From Micromonospora sp. C95 (lineage in GTDB: Bacteria > Actinomycetota > Actinomycetes > Mycobacteriales > Micromonosporaceae): 64,000 nucleotides of DNA. Below, one piece after another: positions 6,840-15,185 of this stretch. The translations under genes were made by a program, and so were the position numbers. A model generated the notes under the pieces. The model was not told where the DNA came from. It saw only the letters and a program-made list of their open reading frames with translations, and did not search any database. Location of the stretch: contig NZ_JAGPXT010000001.1 in NCBI RefSeq assembly GCF_018070465.1, positions 496,001 through 560,000 of the forward strand, in the 5' to 3' direction. How positions within the stretch are numbered: the first letter of the stretch is position 1; the number at the start of each line of letters is the position of its first letter.

Positions 6840-9269
6840 TCAGCCGCCGGTCGCCTCCTTCAGGCAGAGCACCGGGTTGGCGGTGGCACCGCGAAGGTCC
6901 ACGTAGGGCATGGCCGGGTCGGGGCACTTGTCATTCGACTCGACCTTGGACACCACGGTGAAGGCTTCCGGATCGGTGCAGTCGACCGCCACGGGGGTGT
7001 CGCCGGATCGCTTGACGCACGAGCCGATCGGTGGGTCGAAGGCGTTCGCGTCGTCCGACCCGCCGATCATGCCGAGGAGCATCAGCAGGCCGAGCGGAAT
7101 GGCCAGGATGAGAACGGCGGCGACCAGCACCGCAGCGAGCACCCGTCCGTTGCGTACCTTCGGTGCCGGGGTTTCCGTGGCCGGCTCGGCGACCGGCTTG
7201 AAGGCGTCGAAGCGGCCCTGCTCCACCTCGCCCGACCCGCTGCCCGGACCCGGGCTCCACGGTGGTGCGGACTGCGGCGGCGGGGGGTACGCCGGATTGT
7301 GCTCGCCGCCCGGCTCGGGCCGGACGGGAGAGCCGTAGGCGCCACCGGGGCGCTCGGACGGACCGCCGAACGGGTCGTTGCCCGGCGCGCCGTACGGGTC
7401 ACGCGGCGCACCGCCGAACGGGTCGGCCGGGCGGTCCGGCTCGGCGTGTGGCCGTACGCCGTTGACCGGCCGGTTGGCCGGCGGCGCGTCGACGAAGGAC
7501 GGCATCCCGGGCGGGAAGGGCGGTGGGGCAGCAGGCGATGCCGGAGCGGCCGGACCGGCGAAGGCGTTCGGCCCGCCCATCGGCTCCCGGTCGGCGAAGC
7601 GGGGCTCCGGGGCTGGCTCGAACCTCTCCGGGCCCTGATCGCCGCGCACCACACCCGGGTCGACGTCGAATCGCCCCGGGCCTTGGTCGAAGCGGGGCAC
7701 CAGCGGCTGCTCGCCGTGCTCCGGCGCCGGCTCCTCGGTGTGCTCGGTGCGGGCCGACCGGCCGTACACCCGTGGTTGCGGCGCGGGCGAATTGGCCGGA
7801 CGAACCGGTTGGTCGGCCGGGGGCGTGACGCGACTGGACAGCGGCACGGAGGCGCTCGCCGCGACACCACCACCACCGCCGGCCGGCGGCGCGGCCCGGC
7901 CTTCGGCCTCGGGTGAGGTACGGGGCGCCGGGATGGCCGGGGACTGCGATTCGTCGTATCGAGGATCGGGTCGACCCCAGGCCGGGCCACCGGACGATCC
8001 GGCCGGGTCATCGGTGAACGGCGGGGGCTGGGCGAAGTCCGCGGGCGGTGTGGCGGCCAGGCTGGCACCCGGCACCCGCTGCTCCTGCGGCGGCAACGGC
8101 ACCATGTTGGCCGGGGAGATACCCGGTGCGGGTGCCGGCTGATAGACCGGATCGTCGGACCGACCCGCATCGGGTTCGGCGTTGGTACGGGGTGCGACGG
8201 GCTCTGCGGCCGCCTGACCCCACGCCTCGCCGGGTGCCCACGGTTCGACGTCCGGCATGCCGGTTCGGTCGGCTGCGGTACGGGACGGGAGCGGCTCGAC
8301 GGACGGGCTCCAGGACGGCGGCGGCCCGGCCGCCGGGTTACCTCCTGCCCAACCGGTCGGCTCGTCCTGGGCGGAGGTGGCCCAGTCGGGCTGCGCCGGC
8401 CGGTCACCGCCCGCGTGCCAGCTCTCCGGCGGCTGCTCGCTGGCCCAGCCGCCGGCGGGCTCCCGCCGCTGGCCGGCTGGCCAGCCGGGCTGCTCCGGCT
8501 GCTCGGTGGGCCACGCCTCGGCGTGGGACGGCCCGTCGGTGGGTCGCTGTTGCTGACCCGCGTCGGAGACCGGCACCTGGGCGCTGGCCCGGGCCGCCGG
8601 CTCGCGGGGGGGTGTCGGCTGGTCCCCGTGCGCCCAGGCCGGCTGGGCCGGCTCGGACTGACCGGCGGTCGAGGCCCAGCCGGGAGTCTGGTCGTCGGTG
8701 CGGGGTGCGGCGGCCCAGTCGGGCTGCTGACCGCCGCCCCAACCGCTGGGCGCTGCGGGATGGGGCTGTCCCGCAGCGGCCTGACCGTTCGCCCAGTCCG
8801 GCTGGCTCGCCGCCGGCTGGTTCGGCGCCCACTCTGCTGGCTGCGCGGTGTCCGCAGTGGCGGGATCGGTGGCCCAGGCGGGCCCGGCCTGGCCGCCGTG
8901 TGCCCAGGCGGGCCCCTCCGATGTGGGCGGACCGGCCGGCGCCCAACCCGGGGTCGGCTGTTGCGGCTGGTCCGCCTGGGGCGCCCAGGCCGGTTGGTTG
9001 CCGGCGGGCTGGTCCCAGTTGCCGGGCGCGGCTTCCGCCTGACGGGTCGCCTGGGCGCTGCCCCACGCGTTGCCCGGCTGGTTCGCCCAGGCTGGTGTGG
9101 ACGTGTCCGGGCGGGCGGGCGGTGGCGGCGCCCAACCGAGGTCGGGGGCGGATGCGCCGTACCCGTTGTCCTGCTGAGCCGGACGGTCGCCGTACGGCGC
9201 CGGTCCGCCGCCGCCCGGCGGCGCCTCGTCCGGCTCCTGGCCGGGGCGGTGCGGGCCCTCGGACGTCAT
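6840..9269 (-). CDS. Large Pro/Trp-rich membrane protein with LppU-like C-terminus
   Basis: The 809-residue protein is mostly low complexity: about 700 residues of Pro, Ala, Gly, Gln and Trp, with more than a dozen P-x-W-A units (PAWA, PGWA, PDWA) in the first half and a Pro/Phe/Arg-rich second half. One membrane segment follows at about 705-735 (VLVAAVLILAIPLGLLMLL). The final 75 residues form a small domain with four Cys (GSCVKRSGD, VDCTDP, DKCPDP, VLCLKE) that resembles LppU/SCO3897-family C-terminal domains and should sit outside the cell, with the long tail inside. The start ATG 9269 has a strong GGAGGAGG site. Function is unknown; the Trp repeats suggest multivalent protein binding. Confidence 0.75.
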   Translation of the reverse strand: MTSEGPHRPGQEPDEAPPGGGGPAPYGDRPAQQDNGYGASAPDLGWAPPPPARPDTSTPAWANQPGNAWGSAQATRQAEAAPGNWDQPAGNQPAWAPQADQPQQPTPGWAPAGPPTSEGPAWAHGGQAGPAWATDPATADTAQPAEWAPNQPAASQPDWANGQAAAGQPHPAAPSGWGGGQQPDWAAAPRTDDQTPGWASTAGQSEPAQPAWAHGDQPTPPREPAARASAQVPVSDAGQQQRPTDGPSHAEAWPTEQPEQPGWPAGQRREPAGGWASEQPPESWHAGGDRPAQPDWATSAQDEPTGWAGGNPAAGPPPSWSPSVEPLPSRTAADRTGMPDVEPWAPGEAWGQAAAEPVAPRTNAEPDAGRSDDPVYQPAPAPGISPANMVPLPPQEQRVPGASLAATPPADFAQPPPFTDDPAGSSGGPAWGRPDPRYDESQSPAIPAPRTSPEAEGRAAPPAGGGGGVAASASVPLSSRVTPPADQPVRPANSPAPQPRVYGRSARTEHTEEPAPEHGEQPLVPRFDQGPGRFDVDPGVVRGDQGPERFEPAPEPRFADREPMGGPNAFAGPAAPASPAAPPPFPPGMPSFVDAPPANRPVNGVRPHAEPDRPADPFGGAPRDPYGAPGNDPFGGPSERPGGAYGSPVRPEPGGEHNPAYPPPPQSAPPWSPGPGSGSGEVEQGRFDAFKPVAEPATETPAPKVRNGRVLAAVLVAAVLILAIPLGLLMLLGMIGGSDDANAFDPPIGSCVKRSGDTPVAVDCTDPEAFTVVSKVESNDKCPDPAMPYVDLRGATANPVLCLKEATGG

Positions 9270-9546
9270 GTGTGCGCCTCCTCCATCACATGTCGGCCGC
9301 CGTCGCCGATGGTCTCGGCAGGGCAGCCGGCGGTGCCGGCCTACCGGCGATGCCGGCTCCCCGCACCGTATCCCGGTAGCCGCTGGTGGGCTTCCGGGGA
9401 GCTTTGATCGTCACTGTCCGTCGCCGGGCGGTGTCGAGGTGCTTCTATCGCCTCGGCCTGCCCCCGAGCGTGGACGACGACCGAGCCCCACCGTACCGGG
9501 CGCTGCGTCGGGGCGGTATCCCGGTGTCAGCGGCCGGTCGTAACGC

Positions 9547-9581
9547 CGACGACCCGCCCGGTATGCCCGGGCGGGTCGTCG
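9547..9581 (-). terminator. Terminator hairpin after the 45-residue gene
   Basis: Perfect 15-bp arms 9547-9561 and 9567-9581 (CGACGACCCGCCCGG) with the loop TATGC lie 31 nt after the stop of the leftward small gene at 9613-9750. The rest of 9270-9546 holds no gene that I can support; it should carry the promoter of the LppU-like gene. Confidence 0.8.
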
Positions 9582-9612
9582 ATCTGGAGGAGGCGGATAA
9601 CGTCGTGTGGCG

Positions 9613-9750
9613 TCAGTGCATGTGACGCTGGGCGATGGCGAGGATCTCGTCGCGGACCGCGGGCGAACTGGCGGAGCGCAGGGCCCGCTCGATGGCACGG
9701 GCGCGGCGGTTGGCGTCGCGGCGGTTGCGGATTCGCTCGATCATGCTCAT
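9613..9750 (-). CDS. 45-residue basic helical protein
   Basis: This short gene encodes MSMIERIRNRRDANRRARAI, then 25 more residues ending AIAQRHMH. It is rich in Arg and Ala and is predicted to be one or two helices with no membrane segment. Support for it being real is a textbook AGGAGG site 9 nt before ATG 9750, a plausible promoter with a palindrome upstream, and a perfect terminator hairpin downstream. A second ATG at 9744 is possible. I recall similar very short ORFs in related actinomycetes, but the function is unknown. It stands alone between the bkd operon and the LppU-like gene. Confidence 0.72.
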   Translation of the reverse strand: MSMIERIRNRRDANRRARAIERALRSASSPAVRDEILAIAQRHMH

Positions 9751-9829
9751 GGTGTCTCTCCTCCTGGCTATTCGGTTGTCGTCCCGTCGTCCCCTTTATT
9801 GAAGCGCAGTGCGCCCAGGTTTTCCAGCG

Positions 9830-9874
9830 ATTATTAGGTGAGTTGGGACACCAGCCTAAGAATCTTAGGTGAGT
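9830..9874 (-). promoter_or_regulatory. Promoter and candidate operator of the 45-residue gene
   Basis: On the minus strand a TAATAA -10 (9831-9836) and a TTAGGC -35 (9854-9859) are 17 bp apart. The perfect 15-bp palindrome CCTAAGAATCTTAGG (9855-9869) overlaps the -35, and TTAGGTGAGT is repeated at 9834-9843 and 9865-9874, covering both promoter hexamers. This layout suggests binding of a dimeric repressor. The bkd operon ends on the other side, so only the small gene is likely to be controlled. Confidence 0.5.
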
Positions 9875-9910
9875 AGCCCTTGTGGGCAACCTTTCCTTCG
9901 CCCAACGGCA

Positions 9911-9952
9911 ACGGCCGGTGTGCCGGGCGGTAACCCGTGGCACACCGGCCGT
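9911..9952 (-). terminator. Terminator hairpin of the bkd operon
   Basis: Perfect 14-bp arms 9911-9924 (ACGGCCGGTGTGCC) and 9939-9952 flank a 14-nt loop, starting 16 nt after the bkdC stop. Confidence 0.8.
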
Positions 9953-9967
9953 AGCCGTACTGGCGCG

Positions 9968-11464
9968 TCAGGTCCAGGCGAGCAGCGCCGCCTCCGGATC
10001 GGCGAGGAAGTCGCCCACGTCGCGAAGGAACTTCGACCCCAGCTCACCGTCGATGATCCGGTGGTCGAAGGAGAGGCCGAGCGTGGTGACCAGGCGCGGC
10101 TTGACCTTGCCCTTGTGGACCCAGGGCTGTTCGCGTACCGCACCGAAGGCCAGGATCGCCGACTCGCCCGGAGGCAGGATCGGCGTTCCGGTGTCCACCC
10201 CGAACACCCCGACGTTGGTGATCGTCAGAGTGCCACCGGACATGTCGGCCGGCGAGGTCCTGCCGGCCTTGGCGGTCTGCACCAGGTCGGTCATCGCGTC
10301 GGCCAGCTCACGCAGGGTCAACCGGCCGGCGTCCTTGATGTTCGGCACGATCAGGCCGCGTGCGGTGGCCGCCGCGATGCCGAGGTTCACGTACTCCTTG
10401 ACGACGATCTCGTCGCCGGCCCAACTGGAGTTGACCATCGGATGCCGCCGCACCGCCAGCAGCACCGCCTTGGCGACCAGCAGCAGCGGCGAGACCCGTA
10501 CGTCGCGCCACTCCCGCCGCTCGCGCAGCCGGTCCAGCGCCTTCATGGCCCGGGTCATGTCCACGGTCAGGAACTCGGTGACGTGCGGGGCGGTGAAGGC
10601 CGAGCGGGACATGTTCTCGGCGGTGAGCCGGCGTACTCCCTTGACCGGGATGCGCTGCTCACGGTCCGCGCCGAAGCTCGCGGCCGAGGGATCCGCTGCG
10701 GTCACCGTCAGCGGCTCGGCCGCCGCCGGGGCCGCCGCCGCCCGCTGTACGTCCTCCCGGGTGATCGAGCCCGACGGACCGGAACCGGTCAGCGTGCCCA
10801 GGTCGACCCCCAGGTCCTTGGCGAGCTTGCGCACCGGCGGCTTGGCCAACACCGCACCGGTGCTCCGGCCGTTGCCGTTGACCGGGGGCGCGGCAGCGGG
10901 CTGGACCGGCGCCGGGACGACCCGCCCCGGGGTCGCCTGCGCCGGTGCGGCCGGCGCGGCCGGTGCCGGTGCCGGTGCCGCCGGTGCGGCTGCGGTCGGG
11001 GCGGTGTCCTTGCGGGGACGACGCATCGCGGCCGTGGTGCGCGGGCCGTACCCGACGAGAACGGCGGTGCGGCCCCCCGGGGCGGGACCACCGATCAGGC
11101 CCGGCTCGACCGCACCCTCGGTCGGCGCGACCTCGACGGCAGCCAACGACGCCGCCGACGGAGCGGGCAGGTCGGTGGTGGGCGCACCGGTGGTGGACTG
11201 CTCCACCGGGCCGGCGCCCGGCTCGGTGTCGATCGCGATGATCGGAGTGCCGACCTCGACGGTCGAGCCCTCCGGGTGGAAGATCGCCTGGACCTGACCG
11301 GCCCACTTCGCCGGGATCTCCACGGCCGCCTTGGCCGTCTCCACCTCGACGATCGGCTGGTTCAGCTCGATCGTGTCGCCCACCTTGACCAGCCAGGCGA
11401 GGATCTCGCCCTCGGTCAGACCCTCGCCCAGGTCGGGCAGGTTGAACTCCTTGATCCGTGACAT
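9968..11464 (-). CDS. bkdC: 2-oxoacid dehydrogenase E2 (dihydrolipoyl acyltransferase)
   Basis: The 498-residue E2 subunit transfers the acyl group from its swinging lipoyl arm to CoA. An N-terminal lipoyl domain (about residues 3-78) carries the attachment lysine in VETAKAAVE. A Pro/Ala-rich linker follows, then a peripheral-subunit-binding domain near 205-245 (VRKLAKDLGVDLGTLTGSGP), a second linker and the catalytic domain with SFDHRIIDG near residue 465. Only one lipoyl domain is present. I chose ATG 11464, 5 nt after the bkdB stop; the longer frame adds unlike residues. No E3 gene is nearby, so E3 must be supplied from elsewhere. Confidence 0.92.
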   Translation of the reverse strand: MSRIKEFNLPDLGEGLTEGEILAWLVKVGDTIELNQPIVEVETAKAAVEIPAKWAGQVQAIFHPEGSTVEVGTPIIAIDTEPGAGPVEQSTTGAPTTDLPAPSAASLAAVEVAPTEGAVEPGLIGGPAPGGRTAVLVGYGPRTTAAMRRPRKDTAPTAAAPAAPAPAPAAPAAPAQATPGRVVPAPVQPAAAPPVNGNGRSTGAVLAKPPVRKLAKDLGVDLGTLTGSGPSGSITREDVQRAAAAPAAAEPLTVTAADPSAASFGADREQRIPVKGVRRLTAENMSRSAFTAPHVTEFLTVDMTRAMKALDRLRERREWRDVRVSPLLLVAKAVLLAVRRHPMVNSSWAGDEIVVKEYVNLGIAAATARGLIVPNIKDAGRLTLRELADAMTDLVQTAKAGRTSPADMSGGTLTITNVGVFGVDTGTPILPPGESAILAFGAVREQPWVHKGKVKPRLVTTLGLSFDHRIIDGELGSKFLRDVGDFLADPEAALLAWT

Positions 11465-11469
11465 GCCGC

Positions 11470-12459
11470 TCACCAGCCGAAGGTGCGGTCGACGGCGTCG
11501 AGCACCCGGTCGAGGTCGGGAAGGTACTCCTCCTCCACCCGGGCCGCCGGGTAAGGGGTGTCGAAGCCGGCCACCCGCAGCACCGGCGACTCCAGCGAGT
11601 AGAAGCACTCCTCGGTGATCCGGGCCGCGACCTCCGCACCCATGCCCAGGTTTGACGGCGCCTCGTGCACCACCACCGCGCGGCCGGTACGGCGCACCGA
11701 CTCGTACACCACGCCGAGGTCCAGCGGGGAGAGCGTGCGCAGGTCGATGACCTCCAGGTTCCGCCCGTCCTCGGCGGCGGCGGTCGCCGCGTCGAGGCAG
11801 GTACGCACCATCGGCCCGTACGCGAGCAGGGTGGCGTCGGTGCCGGCCCGCGCCACCCGGGACGCGTGCAGCGGGTACGCCTCGGACAGCGGGGCGTCCA
11901 GGTCGACAGTCCCCTTCTCCCAGTAACGTCGCTTCGGCTCAAGGAAGACGATCGGGTCGTCCGAGGCGATGGCCTGCTGGATCATCACGTACGCGTCCTG
12001 CGGGTTGGCGCAGGAGACCACCTTCAGCCCGGCGGTGTGCGCGAAGTACGCCTCGGGCGACTCGGAGTGGTGCTCCACCGCGCCGATGCCGCCGCCGAAC
12101 GGGATCCGGATCACCATCGGGATGTTGAGCTTGCCCCGCGAGCGGTAGTGCATCTTCGCCACCTGCGACACGATCTGGTCGTACGCGGGGTAGACGAAGC
12201 CGTCGAACTGGATCTCGCACACCGGGCGGTAGCCGCGAATGGCCAGGCCGACCGCAGTGCCGATGATGCCGGACTCGGCCAGCGGGGTGTCGATCACGCG
12301 CTGGTCGCCGAAGTCCTTCTGCAACCCGTCGGTGATTCGGAAGACGCCGCCGAGCTTGCCGACGTCCTCGCCCATGATGACGACCTTCGGGTCGTTCTCG
12401 AGTGCCCTGCGCAGGCCGGCGTTGAGGGCCTTGCCGAGGGTGAGGGTCTCCGTGGCCAT
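11470..12459 (-). CDS. bkdB: 2-oxoacid dehydrogenase E1 component, beta subunit
   Basis: The 329-residue beta subunit forms the thiamine-diphosphate E1 tetramer with the alpha subunit. It has GEDVGKLGGVFRITDGL near residue 30, DTPLAESGIIGTAVGLA near 58, which contains the conserved glutamate facing the cofactor, and the HHSESPEAYFAHTAGLKV segment. Length is normal. Its ATG shares one base with the bkdA stop (TGATG), giving coupled translation. The substrate is inferred: branched-chain 2-oxoacids as for the Mycobacterium tuberculosis BkdABC set, or pyruvate. Confidence 0.92.
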   Translation of the reverse strand: MATETLTLGKALNAGLRRALENDPKVVIMGEDVGKLGGVFRITDGLQKDFGDQRVIDTPLAESGIIGTAVGLAIRGYRPVCEIQFDGFVYPAYDQIVSQVAKMHYRSRGKLNIPMVIRIPFGGGIGAVEHHSESPEAYFAHTAGLKVVSCANPQDAYVMIQQAIASDDPIVFLEPKRRYWEKGTVDLDAPLSEAYPLHASRVARAGTDATLLAYGPMVRTCLDAATAAAEDGRNLEVIDLRTLSPLDLGVVYESVRRTGRAVVVHEAPSNLGMGAEVAARITEECFYSLESPVLRVAGFDTPYPAARVEEEYLPDLDRVLDAVDRTFGW

Positions 12460-13634
12460 CAGTGCACACTCCCCTCGAACGACTCCAGGTACCGGCTGAA
12501 CTGCTCCCGTTGCTGGTCGAGCAGCGGTGACCCGTTGGGGTAGACGTGGTCGAAGATGGTGTCCGGCTCCGGGTTCGGCATGGCGAGCACCCGCTCACGC
12601 AGATCCACCGCCTCGCGGCGGGCCTGCTCGTCGACCTCGGTGAAGAAGGCGGCGTCGGCGATCTTCTCCCGCTCCAGGAATGACTTCATCCGGGCGATCG
12701 GGTCCTTGGCCTGCCACGCCTCGACCTCGCTGGCGATCCGGTAGCGGGTCGGGTCGTCGGAGGTGGTGTGCGCGCCCATCCGGTAGGTGTACGCCTCGAT
12801 CAGGCTCGGGCCCTGCCCGTGCCGGGCGGTGTCCAGCGCGTGCCGCGTCACCGCGTACGTGGCCAGGACGTCGTTGCCGTCGACCCGGATGCCGGGGAAC
12901 CCGAAGCCGGCGGCCCGCCGGTAGAGGGGGATGCGGGTCTGCCGCTCCAGCGGCTCGGAGATGGCGTACTGGTTGTTCTGGCAGAAGAACACCAGGGGTG
13001 AGTTGAACACGCCGGCCCAGACGAACGCCTCGTTGACGTCACCCTGGCTGGTGGCGCCGTCGCCGAAGTAGGCGATCACCGCCTCGCCGTCGTCGGTGCC
13101 GGTCTTGCCGTCCATCGCCACGCCCATGGCGTAGCCAGTGGCGTGCAGGGTCTGCGCCCCGATCACGATCGTGTACATGTTGAACTTGAACTCGTTCGGG
13201 TCCCAGCCACCCTGGTCGACCCCGCGGAACAGGCCCAGCGGCATGATCGGGTCGATGCCACGGCAGTAGAGCACGCCGTGCTCGCGGTAGGTGGGGAACG
13301 CCATGTCCTGCGTACGCAGTGCCCGGCCGGAACCGACCTGCGCCGCCTCCTGGCCCAGCAGGCTCGCCCAGATGCCCAGCTCGCCCTGCCGTTGCAGGGC
13401 CGTCGCCTCGGCGTCCAGCTTCCGGACCAGCACCAGGTCGCGGTATAGGCCGCGGTACTCCTCGTCGGTGAAGTCGACGCGGTACTCGGTGCCGTCCGGG
13501 CCGGTCACGCTCTCGATCCGCTCCCCCTCGGGGGTGAGCAACTGCACCAGCTCGGGATCGCCGGTCGTGGCCTTCCTGGATCGGGGTGCGGCTCGCCGGC
13601 CGCGGGCCGGGGCCCCGGGGTCGCCCTTTGCCAT
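12459..13634 (-). CDS. bkdA: 2-oxoacid dehydrogenase E1 component, alpha subunit
   Basis: The 391-residue alpha subunit carries the thiamine-diphosphate motif GDGATSQGDVNEA ending in CQNNQYAIS, and the phosphorylation-loop-like YRMGAHTTSDDPTRYR. The decarboxylation of 2-oxoacids by E1 is the committed step of the complex. I prefer ATG 13634 (MAKGDPGAPARG) because AGGGAGA lies 7 nt upstream; the longer frame from 13766 has no ribosome site. The sequence resembles M. tuberculosis Rv2497c (BkdA/PdhA) more than E. coli-type PDH, which has a fused E1; pyruvate specificity cannot be excluded. The gene order A-B-C is a single operon. Confidence 0.9.
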   Translation of the reverse strand: MAKGDPGAPARGRRAAPRSRKATTGDPELVQLLTPEGERIESVTGPDGTEYRVDFTDEEYRGLYRDLVLVRKLDAEATALQRQGELGIWASLLGQEAAQVGSGRALRTQDMAFPTYREHGVLYCRGIDPIMPLGLFRGVDQGGWDPNEFKFNMYTIVIGAQTLHATGYAMGVAMDGKTGTDDGEAVIAYFGDGATSQGDVNEAFVWAGVFNSPLVFFCQNNQYAISEPLERQTRIPLYRRAAGFGFPGIRVDGNDVLATYAVTRHALDTARHGQGPSLIEAYTYRMGAHTTSDDPTRYRIASEVEAWQAKDPIARMKSFLEREKIADAAFFTEVDEQARREAVDLRERVLAMPNPEPDTIFDHVYPNGSPLLDQQREQFSRYLESFEGSVH

Positions 13635-14152
13635 CGTCTCTCCCTGTCGTGTCTGCGTCGGCACCGGGGGGTCACCCGGCCGCGCGACTCGTGCGCCCGT
13701 CCCGGCTGGTGCCGGGATGGTTCCTGGCGGCCGCGCCTGACCCCGGTAGGGGTTGCCGCGCGGCATGAGCCGGATTCTGGCCGAACCCGGTTCGGGAGCG
13801 CCGGTGCCCAGTCGCGCCTACCGCGTGGGTGCGCGGAGGTCGCGGCTGCGCTGCCGCCGTGACTCCAGTTTCGCATCAGAGGTGAGGCGTCCCACACCCC
13901 GCCTGCCCCGCGTCCGGTGGCCAGCCCGCTTCGTTACCCGAAGTGCCGCAGTGTCGGGTCGAGCGACTCGCGGCCGTTCCGGTGGTGGTTCGTCACCTTT
14001 CGGCCAGATACGTGTGTCGACACGCGGTGTGGTCTTGGCCGACGCAGAGTCACTGCCCCAGGCTGATCGCGCGGGTCGGCGTCAGCCTCCGAATACCCGC
14101 GAGGGTGCCGGAGGGGCCACCCCCGACAGGGGCGAGGACGAGGGAGTGCGTG
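13635..14152. other. Divergent intergenic region with structured leader
   Basis: This 518-bp spacer lies between bkdA (leftward) and the secreted Pro/Ser protein (rightward). I see no supportable gene. It holds a GTGTCGACAC palindrome at 14014-14023 and, closer to the rightward gene, consecutive small hairpins: AGGCTGA/TCAGCCT (14060-14066 and 14082-14088), then CCCGCGAGGG and GGGGCCACCCCC around 14096-14125. These could form a structured 5' leader. It does not match any riboswitch that I recognise. Confidence 0.4.
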
Positions 14153-15139
14153 GTGTCCGAACCAGGTGAAGGCCCCGGGACACCGATCCTCGGTCGGCAT
14201 CGGGCGGCCGGCTACCGCCGCGTGGTGGGTGCGCACCGGGCCGTGCGTACCGCCGGGCCCACCAGGGGTTATCTGCTGACGGTGGCGCTGCTCGCCGGCA
14301 CCGCTTCGATGCCGGTCCTCGCCGCGATCAGCACCGGCTCCGCGACGGTCGGCAGCACGGCGCTGCCGGACGGCAGCACGCCGTTCATCCCGACGCCCTC
14401 CGTGGGCCCGGTGGTGGTGCCGCCGGCACCCAGCGGCTCACCGACAGCCGCGGTGACCGCGGTGCCGTCGGTCGAACCGGCGGCTCCGCCGGTCATCCCC
14501 GTGGTGCCGACGCCGCGGCCGCCGATCGTCGGCACACCGGTCGAGCACTCGCCGGCCCGTCGCCCCGGCGCGCCGACGACCGCGCCGGCTCCCCGGCCGC
14601 CCACCAGCACACCGGCTCCTCGTCCGGCACCCACCCCGACCCGGACACCGTCGCCGGCCCCGACGAGCGGTTCGCCCACGCCGACCGCCGATCCGGACCC
14701 GCCGACCGCATCGGCCGACCCGGTCGACCCGAGCGCGTCCAACGACCCGCCGACCACGGGCCCGAGCCCCTCGACCGATCCCTCCGCGTCGGGTGATCCT
14801 TCCGCGTCCGCCGATCCGGGCCCGTCGGACGATCCCTCCGCGTCGGCCGAGCCGACCGCATCGAGTGACCCGTCGCCGACGACCGGACCGAGCGCGTCGA
14901 GCGGTCCGTCCGCGTCCGCCGGGCCGACCGCGCCGGGAGGTCCGTCGGTCGCCCCGAGCGGCGGCGGGTCCGCACCGGAGCCCCCACCGACGAACATCGT
15001 GACCGAGCCGCTGTTGCCCGGCGCACCCGAGCGCAATGGCAGCGCCCGCGCCCGGGCGCGGATCCGTCCGCGGAACCGGTGCCGGCCTGCCGCCAGCTCG
15101 ACGACGGGCGGTACCGGCTCGACCGACGGTGCGGCCTGA
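14153..15139 (+). CDS. Secreted Pro/Ser-rich low-complexity protein
   Basis: The 328-residue product has a basic N-terminus, a hydrophobic segment at about 42-65 (GYLLTVALLAGTASMPVLAA) that could be a signal peptide or anchor, then about 210 residues of Pro, Ser, Thr, Ala and Asp with repeated DPSAS and GPSAS units, and an Arg-rich tail. Such regions act as cell-wall-spanning spacers. There is no catalytic domain and no LPxTG sorting motif. GTG 14153 is chosen because AGGGAG lies 6 nt upstream; GTG 14150 is the alternative. The Arg-rich C-terminus looks unlike the rest and might mark a frameshift near 15040; I cannot test this. Confidence 0.6.
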   Translation: MSEPGEGPGTPILGRHRAAGYRRVVGAHRAVRTAGPTRGYLLTVALLAGTASMPVLAAISTGSATVGSTALPDGSTPFIPTPSVGPVVVPPAPSGSPTAAVTAVPSVEPAAPPVIPVVPTPRPPIVGTPVEHSPARRPGAPTTAPAPRPPTSTPAPRPAPTPTRTPSPAPTSGSPTPTADPDPPTASADPVDPSASNDPPTTGPSPSTDPSASGDPSASADPGPSDDPSASAEPTASSDPSPTTGPSASSGPSASAGPTAPGGPSVAPSGGGSAPEPPPTNIVTEPLLPGAPERNGSARARARIRPRNRCRPAASSTTGGTGSTDGAA

Positions 15140-15185
15140 CGGACGGTGCCGGACGCGAACCCGGTTCGGTGAGCGTTGGTAGGGG

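Noticed and set aside
4647..7916. Open frame of 1089 codons on the plus strand
   Set aside because: It runs antisense through the thioredoxin/NHL gene and into the LppU-like gene. Its composition is Arg/Gly/Pro filler with no domain, as expected for the complementary frame of GC-rich coding DNA.
9834..9869. IdeR/DtxR iron box
   Set aside because: TTAGG and CCTAA are present but 16 bp apart instead of 9, and the exact palindrome has the opposite order (CCTAA then TTAGG).
14040..14150. c-di-AMP (ydaO-type) riboswitch before a secreted protein
   Set aside because: The GGGGAACC and GGGGTGAA blocks typical of that class are missing.
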